Assembly: GCA_903829945.1 (NCBI GenBank)
Contig: CAIKRV010000086.1
Span: forward strand, 1 to 64,000
Length of the DNA stretch: 64,000 bases
Direction: 5' to 3'
Origin: an uncultured bacterium
GTDB taxonomy: Bacteria; Bacteroidota; Bacteroidia; CAILMK01
The notes beneath the pieces are model-generated. The model had not been told where the DNA came from. It was given only the letters and a program-made list of their open reading frames with translations, and did not search any database. This document shows, one piece after another, positions 1 through 9,034 of the stretch (positions are counted from its first letter, which is position 1; each line of letters starts with the position of its first letter). Made by a program: the position numbers and the translations under genes.

Positions 1-1
1 A

Positions 2-940
2 GCCTTAGAACAAGTTATTTTCAAAGAGTTAAATACAATCAGTAAAAGCTTAGGTTTATTAGCGGAGGAACATAAGCATATTGCTATGTTGGCCAGAACC
101 CATGGTCAAGCCGCCTCTCCTACCCGACTTGGAAAAGAAATAATGGTTTTCTTTGAGCGATTAAACAAACAAATTTTACTTCTTGAAAACACCAGCTTAT
201 ATGGAAAATTTGGAGGAGCAACGGGTAATTTTAATGCTCATGTAGTTGCTTTCCCTCATATTAATTGGGTAAATTTTGCCAATAGCTTTCTTTTTGAAGC
301 CTTTGGTTTGCAAAGAAATACATTTACCACCCAAATTGATCATTATGATGAATTGGCAGAAATATTAGATACCATTCAACGTATTAATGTTATTCTCATT
401 GACTTTTGTAGAGATATCTGGACCTATATTTCTATGGATTATTTCAAGCAAAAAGTAAATAAAGATGAAGTTGGATCATCGGCCATGCCTCATAAAGTAA
501 ATCCCATTGATTTTGAAAATGCTGAAGGAAATTTGGGTATTGCCAATGCAATTTTGGGTCATTTAAGCCGCAAATTACCCATCAGCAGATTGCAAAGAGA
601 CTTAACGGACTCAACGGTATTAAGAAATATTGGAGTCCCCTTAGCGCATGCCCTGATTGCATATGAATCCATTAAGAAAGGTATTTCCAAACTAATTGTG
701 AATGAAGAAAAAATAAATCAGGATTTGGAACAAAATTGGGCGGTGGTGACTGAGGCCATTCAAACTATTTTAAGGAGAGAAAACTTCCCGCATCCTTATG
801 AAAAATTAAAACAATTTTCAAGAGGTAAAACACAATTAAACAAGGCAGATTTTATAGAATTTATTAATAGTTTAGCCATTCCGGATAGTACTAAGGAGGA
901 GTTATTAAAAATCACTCCGTTTAACTATACAGGTGTGTAA
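2..940 (+). CDS. purB: Adenylosuccinate lyase, 3' part (5' end outside window)
   Basis: Catalyses two fumarate-releasing steps of purine synthesis: SAICAR to AICAR, and adenylosuccinate to AMP. The reading frame is open from the first bases of the window, so the gene starts upstream; the first internal Met is not the start. The catalytic-histidine motif ARTHGQAASPT and the fumarase-superfamily signature GSSAMPHKVNP (the mobile serine loop) are both present. It ends in the short C-terminal domain. About 313 residues are visible of the usual roughly 450. The purine genes purH and purN also lie in this window but far away. The next gene, nuoF, has its own promoter. Confidence 0.96.
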   Translation, partial: ALEQVIFKELNTISKSLGLLAEEHKHIAMLARTHGQAASPTRLGKEIMVFFERLNKQILLLENTSLYGKFGGATGNFNAHVVAFPHINWVNFANSFLFEAFGLQRNTFTTQIDHYDELAEILDTIQRINVILIDFCRDIWTYISMDYFKQKVNKDEVGSSAMPHKVNPIDFENAEGNLGIANAILGHLSRKLPISRLQRDLTDSTVLRNIGVPLAHALIAYESIKKGISKLIVNEEKINQDLEQNWAVVTEAIQTILRRENFPHPYEKLKQFSRGKTQLNKADFIEFINSLAIPDSTKEELLKITPFNYTGV

Positions 941-956
941 CAGGAAAAAGCAAGTG

Positions 957-989
957 TTGGTAAACTACTCATATAAAATTGTAATTTTG
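957..989 (+). promoter_or_regulatory. Bacteroidota-type promoter of nuoF
   Basis: The -7 element TAATTTTG (982-989) matches TAnnTTTG exactly. A TTG lies 22 bases upstream as a -33 candidate. The predicted transcript starts near 993, about 16 bases before the nuoF ATG. This is pattern recognition only. Confidence 0.55.
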
Positions 990-1008
990 AACCCGAAAAA
1001 CAAGCAGA

Positions 1009-2343
1009 ATGAAAATTCTTTTAGATAAAATCAACGTTCCCGGTATTAATACTTTTGAGGTTTACCGGAGAGAAGGAGGATATAGAGCTGTTGAAAAGGC
1101 TTTAAAAACCATGACCCCGGACCAGGTAGTAGAAGAAGTAAAAACTTCCGGACTACGTGGTAGAGGAGGTGCTGGATTTCCTACCGGAATGAAATGGAGT
1201 TTTATTGATAAAACAAGTTCAAATCCGCATTATTTGGTTTGTAATGCTGATGAAAGCGAACCCGGAACTTTTAAGGATCGCTATTTGATGCAAAATTCCC
1301 CTCATAGCTTAATTGAAGGAATGATAGTATCTTCCTTTGCCTTAGAAGCTAAATTATCCTATATTTATGTTCGAGGAGAATTAAAATTTATTATCAAGAT
1401 TCTTGAAAAAGCAATTGCAGAAGCTTATGCCAATGGCTTTTTAGGCAAAAATATACTTGGCAGCGGTTATGATTTGGATTTATATGTTCAACCCGGTGGC
1501 GGAGCCTATATCTGTGGTGAAGAAACTGCTTTGCTAGAATCATTAGAAGGCAAGCGAGGAAATCCAAGAATTAAGCCGCCATTTCCAGCCGTAAAAGGAT
1601 TATGGGCCAGCCCAACCGTAGTTAATAATGTAGAAACCATTGCTGCTACAACATGGATTGTAAATAATGGCGGTGCCGAATATGCCAAAATTGGCATCGG
1701 TCGCTCTACCGGAACCAAACTGATATCTGCTTGCGGTCATATTAATAATCCGGGCGTTTACGAAATTGAATTAGGATTGCCGGTTAAGGAATTCTTGTAT
1801 TCCAATGAATATTGCGGTGGAATTTGGAAAAATCATAAGCTTAAAGCCGTAGTACCCGGAGGTTCCTCCGTTCCAATTTTGCCTGAAGAATTATTTTTAA
1901 AAACAGCTGCAGGAGAGGATAGATTAATGAGTTATGAATCCTTATCGGATGGTGGATTTGCTACCGGGAGTATGCTTGGCTCAGGAGGATTTATTGTGTA
2001 TGATGAAACTGCTTGTATAGTTAAAAATACTTGGAACTTCTCTAGATTTTATCATCATGAAAGCTGTGGTCAATGCAGTCCATGCCGCGAAGGAACCGGA
2101 TGGATGGAACGCGTATTGCACAGAATAGAATTTGGAAAGGGCAGACCGGAAGATATTGATTTATTAGTAGAGGTTGCCAAAAGAATAGAAGGTAATACTA
2201 TTTGTCCGCTGGGTGATGCAGCAGCCTGGCCGGTTGCAGCCGCTATTCGTCATTTTAGACATGAATTTGAATACCACATCAAACATCCTGAAAAGGTAAT
2301 GGATGCAGATCACGTATACCAACCTGGGATGGTCATGGCATAA
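1009..2343 (+). CDS. nuoF: NADH-quinone oxidoreductase subunit F (NuoF)
   Basis: Subunit of the peripheral arm of respiratory complex I. It binds NADH and FMN and carries one [4Fe-4S] cluster (N3). The FMN/NADH-binding GRGGAGFPTG lies at residues 51-60, NADESEPGTFKDR at about 79-91, and the glycine-rich GGGAYICGEETAL near 163-175. The cluster ligands are CGQCSPC (Cys353, 356, 359) plus Cys399 in TICPLGD. At 444 residues it is full length. It is not next to nuoE or nuoG: purB is upstream, and a strong terminator follows immediately, so it looks monocistronic. The ESCGQCSPCREGTGW block and the 444-residue length argue for NuoF rather than HoxF or a formate dehydrogenase subunit, but with no neighbours this is not absolute. 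Confidence 0.93.
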   Translation: MKILLDKINVPGINTFEVYRREGGYRAVEKALKTMTPDQVVEEVKTSGLRGRGGAGFPTGMKWSFIDKTSSNPHYLVCNADESEPGTFKDRYLMQNSPHSLIEGMIVSSFALEAKLSYIYVRGELKFIIKILEKAIAEAYANGFLGKNILGSGYDLDLYVQPGGGAYICGEETALLESLEGKRGNPRIKPPFPAVKGLWASPTVVNNVETIAATTWIVNNGGAEYAKIGIGRSTGTKLISACGHINNPGVYEIELGLPVKEFLYSNEYCGGIWKNHKLKAVVPGGSSVPILPEELFLKTAAGEDRLMSYESLSDGGFATGSMLGSGGFIVYDETACIVKNTWNFSRFYHHESCGQCSPCREGTGWMERVLHRIEFGKGRPEDIDLLVEVAKRIEGNTICPLGDAAAWPVAAAIRHFRHEFEYHIKHPEKVMDADHVYQPGMVMA

Positions 2344-2357
2344 TTGGTGCAAATATA

Positions 2358-2405
2358 ATTAAGCATAAAAAAAGGAGGCTATTGCCTCCTTTTTTTATGC
2401 TTAAT
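2358..2405. terminator. Bidirectional intrinsic terminator between nuoF and the Rieske gene
   Basis: Perfect 22-bp inverted repeat with a 4-base loop (TATT). The core GGAGGC/GCCTCC is flanked by A7 on one side and T7 on the other, and then by an outer ATTAAGCAT/ATGCTTAAT extension. It can terminate convergent transcription from both strands. The same outer architecture recurs near 28.7 kb and 52.4 kb. Confidence 0.92.
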
Positions 2406-2409
2406 CGTT

Positions 2410-2760
2410 CTAGAACTCAAACCATTTCTTTTTGAATCCTATATATAATCCATCCTCTCTATTTTCTAAAGGATAAGAATTTACAAAATATCCCTTGCCA
2501 CCGGCAGGGCCTCCATCTTTACATCTAAAACCAATGCGATGAATGGGGCAAATAACATTACCCGATTCATCGCATTTACCCATACTTAATGAACCGCCGG
2601 CATGGGAACATTTATCATCAATAGCATAATAATTAGATTCCCAATTAACAATACATATTGATTTGCCAATAACCTCTATATATTTCAGCCCCTTATCCGT
2701 AGGGAAATGATGGGCTAATTCATAAGTTGAAGCTATCTTATGCCAGCGATAATTTGCCAC
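2410..2760 (-). CDS. Rieske [2Fe-2S] ferredoxin-like protein
   Basis: Small soluble Rieske protein of 116 residues. It has both ligand boxes, CSHAGG and CPIHR, about 20 residues apart, giving the two Cys and two His ligands of a Rieske cluster. There is no signal peptide or membrane anchor, and no oxygenase catalytic domain, so it resembles NirD or dioxygenase-ferredoxin electron carriers. The start is GTG, directly abutting the TAA of the upstream lipoprotein gene with no gap, which implies translational coupling. It is the last gene of a four-gene operon. The redox partner is unknown. Confidence 0.85.
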   Translation of the reverse strand: MANYRWHKIASTYELAHHFPTDKGLKYIEVIGKSICIVNWESNYYAIDDKCSHAGGSLSMGKCDESGNVICPIHRIGFRCKDGGPAGGKGYFVNSYPLENREDGLYIGFKKKWFEF

Positions 2761-3240
2761 TTATATCTTGTTAGTGGTATCTTTTTCAGGAGCAGTGCTA
2801 TTGTCATTTCCGGTTTTAGTGGAATCGCCTGCTGCACCATCTTTAGCACCCTTTTTATCGTCCTTCCCTTGCATATCCTCTTTACCCATGGAAACAAGCC
2901 ATTTGCCATTTACTTTTTTGCATTTAATGGTAGATGGTTTGTCTTTAGCTTTATCGGAATATGTTACGGTAGCCACATCGCCTTCAATTTTTTCATCAAG
3001 CATTTTAATGTCAACCTTTTTATTTTTAATGGAGTCAGGTGCCATGGCTGCAAAACCCGACATCATATCTAATAATTTCCCGGTTTCAGGGGTACAATAT
3101 TTCTTTGCTTCATCAAATTTACATTGATTGGTCGCTGTAAGAAATTTTTCGGCAACTGCTTTTGGATTATTGCCGGAATTACATGCTGAGAAAAATGCTA
3201 TTACAACAAGTAATACCATTGAAAAAAGATTTTTTTTCAT
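2761..3240 (-). CDS. Secreted lipoprotein, DUF4878-like
   Basis: 159-residue predicted lipoprotein. The signal peptide ends in the lipobox FFSAC, with the acylated cysteine at residue 20. The following region (NPKAVAEKFLTATNQCKFDEAKKYC) resembles the NTF2-like DUF4878 fold, in which one domain begins with an AVxxF motif and alternating charged strands follow. The last 40 residues are a low-complexity tail rich in Lys, Asp, Gly and Thr, probably disordered. It lies 18 bases after the hydrolase gene and abuts the Rieske gene. No enzymatic residues are recognised; it is likely periplasm-facing. The family assignment is by eye. Confidence 0.7.
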   Translation of the reverse strand: MKKNLFSMVLLVVIAFFSACNSGNNPKAVAEKFLTATNQCKFDEAKKYCTPETGKLLDMMSGFAAMAPDSIKNKKVDIKMLDEKIEGDVATVTYSDKAKDKPSTIKCKKVNGKWLVSMGKEDMQGKDDKKGAKDGAAGDSTKTGNDNSTAPEKDTTNKI

Positions 3241-3258
3241 GTTAATTGATTGATTATG

Positions 3259-3921
3259 TTAATATTCGAAATAATAAATTTTAGTTGCGTGTGGATTAAG
3301 GTATAGATTATCGCAAGCTACATAGGTTTTCCCTGAAACTATGGACAAAGGTATATAATTTTTATCATGATTTACAGCAAATAGAGATTTGTAAATAAAC
3401 TCAGTACAATACATCTTATTGTCAGTTGCCAAATCAAAATCAGTATCAAATTCTAAACCTGTTTTATAATAATAATTGGCAATAGAATCCAATTTACGGC
3501 TTTGTTGAGCATTTAAGTCCAAACGATAAATGCCGAAACAATGATTAGCATTGGGATTGCAAAAAGAAGCTAAAGATTCCTTTCTTAATTTTTTACTAAT
3601 ATTATCCTCCCCTCCTATGGAATGAAGCACATAAGGTTTTCCATGATCAAAGCTTATAATTCCTGAATGCGAATATCTCTTGTCTTGATGCGAAAATAAC
3701 ACTAAAGAATTGCTGATAAAACCTCTTCCTTTTCTAAAAATCAAGTCTCCTGATTTGAGTAAATTGATGTCCGGCTGAGCCTTCAGCCATTCCGATTGAA
3801 TGCCATTAGCACTTAAATCAGCTTTGTTATTTTCATTCAGATAAATAAAGCCAAATAACACTATACTTACCACTAGTAATGCAGCACTGCCCAGCAACCA
3901 ATATAATGTCCTTTTACGCAA
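3259..3921 (-). CDS. YiiX/NlpC-P60-like permuted papain-fold hydrolase
   Basis: 220 residues with one N-terminal membrane segment (about residues 7-27). A domain of the YiiX/YebB type follows, with GDLIFRKG, then YSHSGII containing the conserved His, then a second His in VLHSIGG, and the cysteine motif MYCTEFIYKS near residue 168. In this permuted NlpC/P60 class the His comes before the Cys, as seen here. Related proteins hydrolyse amide or acyl bonds in peptides or lipids; the substrate here is unknown. It lies 8 bases downstream of the DUF1543 gene in the same operon. It is anchored facing the periplasm or exposed there. Confidence 0.78.
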   Translation of the reverse strand: MRKRTLYWLLGSAALLVVSIVLFGFIYLNENNKADLSANGIQSEWLKAQPDINLLKSGDLIFRKGRGFISNSLVLFSHQDKRYSHSGIISFDHGKPYVLHSIGGEDNISKKLRKESLASFCNPNANHCFGIYRLDLNAQQSRKLDSIANYYYKTGLEFDTDFDLATDNKMYCTEFIYKSLFAVNHDKNYIPLSIVSGKTYVACDNLYLNPHATKIYYFEY

Positions 3922-3929
3922 TTAAATTA

Positions 3930-4475
3930 CTATAAATTTGATAATGGGATATAACCAATTTTCAGTTCATTTTCAGTTACATCACCATTTGCAAACTTAC
4001 GAATTTCAATGCCATAATCCAGAATTAAATCATTTACATTTAAGACATCATCAATATCAAATTTATCATCAATATGAGAACGAAGGCGTCCTTCATTATT
4101 TTGATGATCTACATAGAAAGCATCAGTTTTAGCAATACAAATTGCTTCAGAAATGCTTTTTGCAACTACCAGAATTTTAGAATGCATTTCTTCAAATAAT
4201 GGAGGTTTATAACCGCCCATATTTATAAAAAAGAGTTTCAAATCTCCTTTATCATGATGGAAAAACTGCCCTTCATTTACTGTAATGGTATAATTATCTA
4301 TGATTTCTATACTTTGATAAGCATCTATATGTAAATTGACGCCCGGCCAAAATTTTTTCATTGCCGGTACCAGGCTTAACAAATCCGATCCAATTCCAAA
4401 AAAGACATCATGTTGTTCAGTCAGCCTACCTACCGGTCGGCAGCCTAATAACACCATAAATAACTTCTTTTTCAT
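3930..4475 (-). CDS. DUF1543 domain-containing protein
   Basis: 181 residues. The opening KLFMVLLGCRPVGRLTEQHD and the following FFGIG segment are characteristic of DUF1543, a family of unknown function found in Bacteroidota and some Proteobacteria. No signal peptide, membrane segment or catalytic motif is recognised; it is probably cytosolic. It is the first gene of an operon with the YiiX-like hydrolase, the lipoprotein and the Rieske protein. A perfect -7 element sits so close upstream that the mRNA should be almost leaderless. Confidence 0.8.
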   Translation of the reverse strand: MKKKLFMVLLGCRPVGRLTEQHDVFFGIGSDLLSLVPAMKKFWPGVNLHIDAYQSIEIIDNYTITVNEGQFFHHDKGDLKLFFINMGGYKPPLFEEMHSKILVVAKSISEAICIAKTDAFYVDHQNNEGRLRSHIDDKFDIDDVLNVNDLILDYGIEIRKFANGDVTENELKIGYIPLSNL

Positions 4476-4479
4476 ACCT

Positions 4480-4487
4480 CAAAAGTA
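4480..4487 (-). promoter_or_regulatory. -7 element of the DUF1543 operon
   Basis: On the minus strand this reads TACTTTTG, an exact TAnnTTTG match. With the usual spacing the transcript would start at about 4476, one base before the ATG, that is, leaderless. No clear -33 box at the ideal distance. Confidence 0.45.
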
Positions 4488-4612
4488 TAAATATTTTCCA
4501 GATAAAAAAGTAGCAAAAAGCATCATTTTTAAAAATTAATATTGGAACAATTCCTTTCTATTTTACAATGGGAGCATGGCTATAATTAATAAAAAAGCAT
4601 TATCATTGCCGT

Positions 4613-5092
4613 ATGAAATATTTCTCCATCCTTTTACTCTTTTTTTGCAGTTTCCAAAACACGATTGGCAATGTTGAAAAGCTTGACAAAGAATACGGAT
4701 TCCGAAATCATAGCTTTGGAACACTTATCAGTGCTTTTAAAAATTTAGTGTTTACCGGCGGAATCGGTGAAGTTAAAAATTTTGAAAACAGAGCCGACGA
4801 TTTAAGTTTTGGTGATTATAAGGCTAATAAAATTAGTTATTTTTTTTATAAAAATAAATTTTACAGGTACGTTATAGAAATTAAGGGCATAGAAAATCGA
4901 AAAGGTATTCTGGCTTGGTTTCAATCTCAATATGGCCCGGGAGCGCTCAAAAATGCAAAAACAAATAGATACGTATGGATGGGAAAAGAGGTCATTGCAG
5001 ATTATGTAGAGACGCCTACGGGAGCAATTATAGAGGTCAGCAGTAAACAATATGAAGATTTAATTGAATCAGGTAAGGATAGAGCAGAATAA
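4613..5092 (+). CDS. Secreted hypothetical protein
   Basis: 159 residues with an N-terminal signal peptide (KYFSILLLFFCSFQNTIG, likely cleaved near residue 20). The mature part is rich in aromatic residues and glycine (GEVKNFENRADDLSFGDYKANK, YGPGALKN, VWMGKEV) and reads like a small globular periplasmic domain. I do not recognise a family. A near-consensus -7 element (TATCATTG, 4601-4608) lies just before the ATG. Its 3' end overlaps by 24 bases the end of the convergent outer-membrane protein gene, so the last codons of each are constrained by the other. Confidence 0.6.
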   Translation: MKYFSILLLFFCSFQNTIGNVEKLDKEYGFRNHSFGTLISAFKNLVFTGGIGEVKNFENRADDLSFGDYKANKISYFFYKNKFYRYVIEIKGIENRKGILAWFQSQYGPGALKNAKTNRYVWMGKEVIADYVETPTGAIIEVSSKQYEDLIESGKDRAE

Positions 5093-5839
5093 TACACTAT
5101 ACAGCATTATTCCTAATCCGGCAGAATAATTAAATACATTGGCATGTAAGTTTAAATGGATGTTGTTCTGACTGCGTGCACCATTCTGATTAACTTCATA
5201 AGTTTGATTTCCAAAATCAAATTGAGATAAAATATAATCCACATGCATTACAAAGGCCAGACTTTTAGTTAATATAATTTTACCGCCAAGGCCAAATAAA
5301 AATCCTTTCGTGTTTGCAGTTAAAGCATTCATTTTAACACCCACAGAACCTTTTTCTAAATTGCCGGTAAGGTTAAGTGCCGGTAAGTTCATCTGCATAA
5401 TACCATATAAAGCTCTGGCATTCATGCTAAATCTAGAATCATCACCGGCCCAGTCATTAAAATACAATCCCGCCATATAATAATTCAGACCATAAAACTG
5501 GCCTAAATTATTCCAAGAAACAGTTCCGGAAGCGGGATAAAATAATTTATCGGCACTTTTAAGATCCATGCCATGGGCCATACCACCTGCACATGCAGCA
5601 ATACCCATATTATCAATAAATTTCCAACTAAAACTTAGCATATAATTAATTCCACGATGTGCATAGCCGGCACCGGTATCCAATTTGTCGGTATAGGCAT
5701 ATTTTCCGAAAGGTACGCTGTATCCCACCGAACCCGAAATAACTATATTTTTACTCGCGCCGAGGGCCACAGTAGGATTCTGACCTTTCATACAAAAAGG
5801 GACAAAAAGCACTAAGAGTAAAATACAAAATTTATACAT
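5069..5839 (-). CDS. Predicted outer-membrane beta-barrel protein
   Basis: 256 residues with a signal peptide ending near CMKGQ. Many short amphipathic strands follow, with alternating aromatic and small residues (NYMLSFSWKF, FYGLNYYMAGLYFNDW, FLFGLGGKIILTKSLAFVMHVDYIL), typical of 8-10-stranded barrel or porin-family proteins of Bacteroidota. The function is unknown. Its ATG overlaps the lysS stop (TAATG), so it is translationally coupled to a tRNA synthetase gene, an arrangement without obvious functional logic. The C-terminal tail overlaps a convergent gene. Confidence 0.68.
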   Translation of the reverse strand: MYKFCILLLVLFVPFCMKGQNPTVALGASKNIVISGSVGYSVPFGKYAYTDKLDTGAGYAHRGINYMLSFSWKFIDNMGIAACAGGMAHGMDLKSADKLFYPASGTVSWNNLGQFYGLNYYMAGLYFNDWAGDDSRFSMNARALYGIMQMNLPALNLTGNLEKGSVGVKMNALTANTKGFLFGLGGKIILTKSLAFVMHVDYILSQFDFGNQTYEVNQNGARSQNNIHLNLHANVFNYSAGLGIMLYSVLFCSILT

Positions 5840-7392
5840 TATTCATTCTCCATTGCTTCGGCAAGCATGGTATCCTTTTCCGGACGCATTTGAGGAAAGA
5901 AAATAACATCTTGAATACTTTGAGCATTGGTCATCATCATGGTCAAACGATCAATGCCAATACCCAACCCGGAAGTTGGAGGCATGCCATGTTCTATGGC
6001 TCTCAAGAAATCCTCATCCAATATCATGGCTTCTTCGTCGCCTCGCTTTCCTAATTCCAATTGCCCTTCAAAACGTTTACGTTGATCAATCGGGTCATTA
6101 AGCTCGGAATAAGCATTACATATTTCCTTGCCTATACAAATAGCTTCAAATCGTTCTACTAATCCCGGTTTGGATCTATGTTTTTTGGCTAATGGTGACA
6201 TTTCCACCGGATAGTCGGTGATAAAGGTAGGTTGAATTAATTTTGGTTCACAATGCTCACCGAAAATCTCGTCAATGAGTTTACCATAACCCATAGTTGG
6301 ATCTACATTCACCTTGAGTGATTTTGCAGTTTCCCGCAATTGATCCTCATTCATCCCTTCAATATTTATTCCGGTAAAATGTTCAATGGCTTCAAACATG
6401 GTATATCGTTTCCATGGTCTCACAAAATTTACGGTATGTTCTCCATATTTCAACTCAGTGGTTCCGTTTACATCCAAAGCCACACGCTCTACCATTGCTT
6501 CAACCAAATTCATCATCCAATTATAATCCTTATAGGCAACATACAATTCCATTTGAGTAAATTCAGGATTATGAAAACGATCCATTCCTTCATTACGAAA
6601 ATCTTTTGCAAATTCAAATACGCCGTCAAAACCACCAACAATTAATTTTTTTAAATATAATTCATTTGCAATTCGCAAATATAAAGTCATATCTAAAGTA
6701 TTGTGATGTGTTTTGAAAGGTCGTGCTGCTGCTCCGCCATATATAGGCTGCAATATTGGTGTTTCAACTTCTAAATATCCTTTTTCATTTAAAAAACTGC
6801 GCATGGAATTAATCAACTTTGTGCGTTTTAAAAATGTTTCTCTAACATGTGGATTTACGATTAAATCTACATAGCGCTGTCTATATCTTTTTTCAGGATC
6901 TGTAAAAGCATCATGGGTAGCACCATCTTTACTTTCCTTTACAATAGGTAATGGGCGTAAAGATTTAGTAAGCAATTTCAATTCTTTTACATGAATAGAA
7001 GTTTCTCCCATTTTAGTGATAAATACATATCCTTTCACTCCGATAATATCACCGATATCAAGAAGTTTTTTAAATACTGTATTGTATAAAGTTTTGTCTT
7101 CGCCCGGACAAATTTCATCTCTATTAAAATAACATTGAATTTTACCGGAGCTATCCATCAGATCGCCGAAGGAAGCACTGCCCATCACGCGCTGACTCAT
7201 TAATCTGCCTGCCAAAACTACTTCCGGATATGGATTGTTTTCCGGATCATAATTAGCAAGAATATCTTTGGCAAAATGGCTTACCTCCCATTCTTCCGCA
7301 GGATAAGGCTCAATACCTAATTTAGATATTTCTTCTAATTCGTGGCGACGTTGGATTTCTTGTTCTGAAAGTTTATTATCTGTGTGGATCAT
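5839..7392 (-). CDS. lysS: Lysyl-tRNA synthetase, class II
   Basis: Charges tRNA-Lys with lysine. 517 residues. The N-terminal OB-fold anticodon-binding domain (about 60-165) is followed by the class II core: motif 1 around [15 protein letters not shown], motif 2 [18 protein letters not shown], and motif 3 [13 protein letters not shown] near the C-terminus. The length and the class II signature fit bacterial LysS exactly. It is the first gene of a two-gene unit with the outer-membrane protein. I saw no T-box, as expected outside Firmicutes. Confidence 0.97.
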   Translation of the reverse strand: MIHTDNKLSEQEIQRRHELEEISKLGIEPYPAEEWEVSHFAKDILANYDPENNPYPEVVLAGRLMSQRVMGSASFGDLMDSSGKIQCYFNRDEICPGEDKTLYNTVFKKLLDIGDIIGVKGYVFITKMGETSIHVKELKLLTKSLRPLPIVKESKDGATHDAFTDPEKRYRQRYVDLIVNPHVRETFLKRTKLINSMRSFLNEKGYLEVETPILQPIYGGAAARPFKTHHNTLDMTLYLRIANELYLKKLIVGGFDGVFEFAKDFRNEGMDRFHNPEFTQMELYVAYKDYNWMMNLVEAMVERVALDVNGTTELKYGEHTVNFVRPWKRYTMFEAIEHFTGINIEGMNEDQLRETAKSLKVNVDPTMGYGKLIDEIFGEHCEPKLIQPTFITDYPVEMSPLAKKHRSKPGLVERFEAICIGKEICNAYSELNDPIDQRKRFEGQLELGKRGDEEAMILDEDFLRAIEHGMPPTSGLGIGIDRLTMMMTNAQSIQDVIFFPQMRPEKDTMLAEAMENE

Positions 7393-7452
7393 ATTTTATA
7401 AAACAACTTTGTAAATATTAATTAAAAAACTGCAAATTAGATTTAAAACTAA

Positions 7453-8643
7453 TTATGCTTCCTTATTCCTGCGAATAATTTCTTCTTTGAGCATTTTTAT
7501 TTCCCTGATGGCTTGCCCGGCAACTGAACTGTTTTCATCAGCGCGCCTGATTAGATAAGGAGTCACGGAACGAACAGGGCCGTAAGGAACATATTTTACC
7601 ACGTTAAAACCTGCTGCTGCAAGATTAAAGGAAATATTATCACTCATTCCGTAAAGCTGGGAAAACCATACATTACGATGATTTCGAGGTAAACCTTGTT
7701 GAACCAAATATTCAGCACCTAAACGTGAACTTTTCTCATTATGGGTTCCAATAAAAACCATTAAATTATCCAAATTTTCCATACAAAAACGAACAGCATC
7801 ATCATAATTATTATCTGTTTGTTCCTTGGTGGCATTAATAGGGTCAGGATAATTCATAGCAATAGCTCGAGCTCGTTCCTTTTCCATATAAGCACCTCTA
7901 ACTAATTTAGCACCTAATTTGTATCCATTGGATTTAGCACGATCAAATGCCTTTTTCAATGCGTCCAAACGATCATGTCGGTACATTTGATAAGTATTGA
8001 TAACATGAATATCTTCCTTATTATATTTTGCCATCATACTATAGGTCAATTCATCAATAGCTTCTTGAGTATAGTATTCTTCGGCATCAATCATAATTCG
8101 ATAATTATGTTCGAATGCGGTTTTGCATAAAAGATCAAATCTGGTTTTCGCTTTTTCCCATGAAGCCTCTTCGCTACTATTTAAAGCTTTTCCTTCACTT
8201 ATCTTTTCCATGATGGCTGAAGAAATAAAAGCAGTAGGCTTAAAAACTGCAAAAATGGTCGTATCATGTGTGGCGGAAAATTTTACATTACTATACAATT
8301 CATTAAATGCATGTTCAAAATCAGCTTCACTATGTTTGCCTTCTTCCGAATAATCGAGAATTGACATGACATTAAATTTTGCCAACTTTTCAGCAATAGG
8401 CAGGCAACCTTCTAAAGTTTCACCTCCAACAAATTGCTTATATAAGGTAGCCTTTATCGCTGCTTTAACGGGCAATCCTAATTGTATGGCTAACTTTAAA
8501 CCTGATTTTCCAAGGGCACCAATAACAGGTGTATTTAAAAATCTAAACATCCACTCAGCTTGTTTTAATTCTGAGGTAGTTTTATAACGATAGGCCAGTT
8601 TAGTATCGTTAAAATTCACAGCTAATTCCTGTGTTACTGACAT
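7453..8643 (-). CDS. Proline dehydrogenase (monofunctional)
   Basis: FAD-dependent oxidation of proline to pyrroline-5-carboxylate, the first step of proline catabolism. 396 residues of TIM-barrel type. Conserved segments are RIMIDAEEYYTQEAIDEL, KLVRGAYMEKER and, near the end, YVPYGPV with RRADENSS (the substrate-binding arginines). It lacks the PutA C-terminal aldehyde dehydrogenase domain. I chose the ATG giving MSVTQELAVNF. A longer frame exists upstream, but a perfect -7 element lies between the two starts, and the extra residues look non-coding. Confidence 0.92.
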   Translation of the reverse strand: MSVTQELAVNFNDTKLAYRYKTTSELKQAEWMFRFLNTPVIGALGKSGLKLAIQLGLPVKAAIKATLYKQFVGGETLEGCLPIAEKLAKFNVMSILDYSEEGKHSEADFEHAFNELYSNVKFSATHDTTIFAVFKPTAFISSAIMEKISEGKALNSSEEASWEKAKTRFDLLCKTAFEHNYRIMIDAEEYYTQEAIDELTYSMMAKYNKEDIHVINTYQMYRHDRLDALKKAFDRAKSNGYKLGAKLVRGAYMEKERARAIAMNYPDPINATKEQTDNNYDDAVRFCMENLDNLMVFIGTHNEKSSRLGAEYLVQQGLPRNHRNVWFSQLYGMSDNISFNLAAAGFNVVKYVPYGPVRSVTPYLIRRADENSSVAGQAIREIKMLKEEIIRRNKEA

Positions 8644-8660
8644 ATATGTAAATTTTGCTG

Positions 8661-8668
8661 CAAAGATA
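8661..8668 (-). promoter_or_regulatory. -7 element of the proline dehydrogenase gene
   Basis: Reads TATCTTTG on the minus strand, a perfect TAnnTTTG. It predicts a transcript starting about 14 bases before the chosen ATG and so decides between the two possible starts. Confidence 0.55.
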
Positions 8669-8728
8669 ATGAAAATTGCATGGCTAAAAAGGTGAGTTTT
8701 GTCAGAATAACTTGATTGTGGAAAAAAA

Positions 8729-9034
8729 CTAAAATATACCGCTTTGCATAATAATATATACTTGGTATTCATCAGGTGAAAGTTTCAAACACCTAAAAGG
8801 AATACCCATGGTACGCTGCGTTCGGATTTCTGCAGCTGCAGTGAGTTGATTTCTTTCGTCTGCGGATACATTGTTAAACTGATCGGATACGAGAATTAAA
8901 TCATGTCCTGAATTAGATTGCTCTACATTAAAATTTATTACAGAGCCAATTATTAATTGACTTACAGATATACCATTTTTTTGTAGTGCATCAACAAAAA
9001 AAGACTCCAATTTTTTAAATTCAAGCTGGTCCAT
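8729..9034 (-). CDS. Small hypothetical protein
   Basis: 101 residues, cytosolic, with no membrane segment. The central stretch (IGSVINFNVEQSNSGHDLILVSDQF) faintly recalls the GS...DxD strand pair of minimal nucleotidyltransferases, but the second Asp of a DxD motif is not there (HDLIL), so any catalytic role is doubtful. It is divergent from lepA and about 85 bases upstream of proline dehydrogenase on the same strand. I do not recognise a family with confidence. Clean ATG start and coding-like composition. Confidence 0.6.
   Translation of the reverse strand: MDQLEFKKLESFFVDALQKNGISVSQLIIGSVINFNVEQSNSGHDLILVSDQFNNVSADERNQLTAAAEIRTQRTMGIPFRCLKLSPDEYQVYIIMQSGIF

Noticed and set aside
8643-8772. 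43-residue N-terminal extension of proline dehydrogenase
   Set aside because: It spans a perfect -7 promoter element and overlaps the next gene; its composition is not protein-like.
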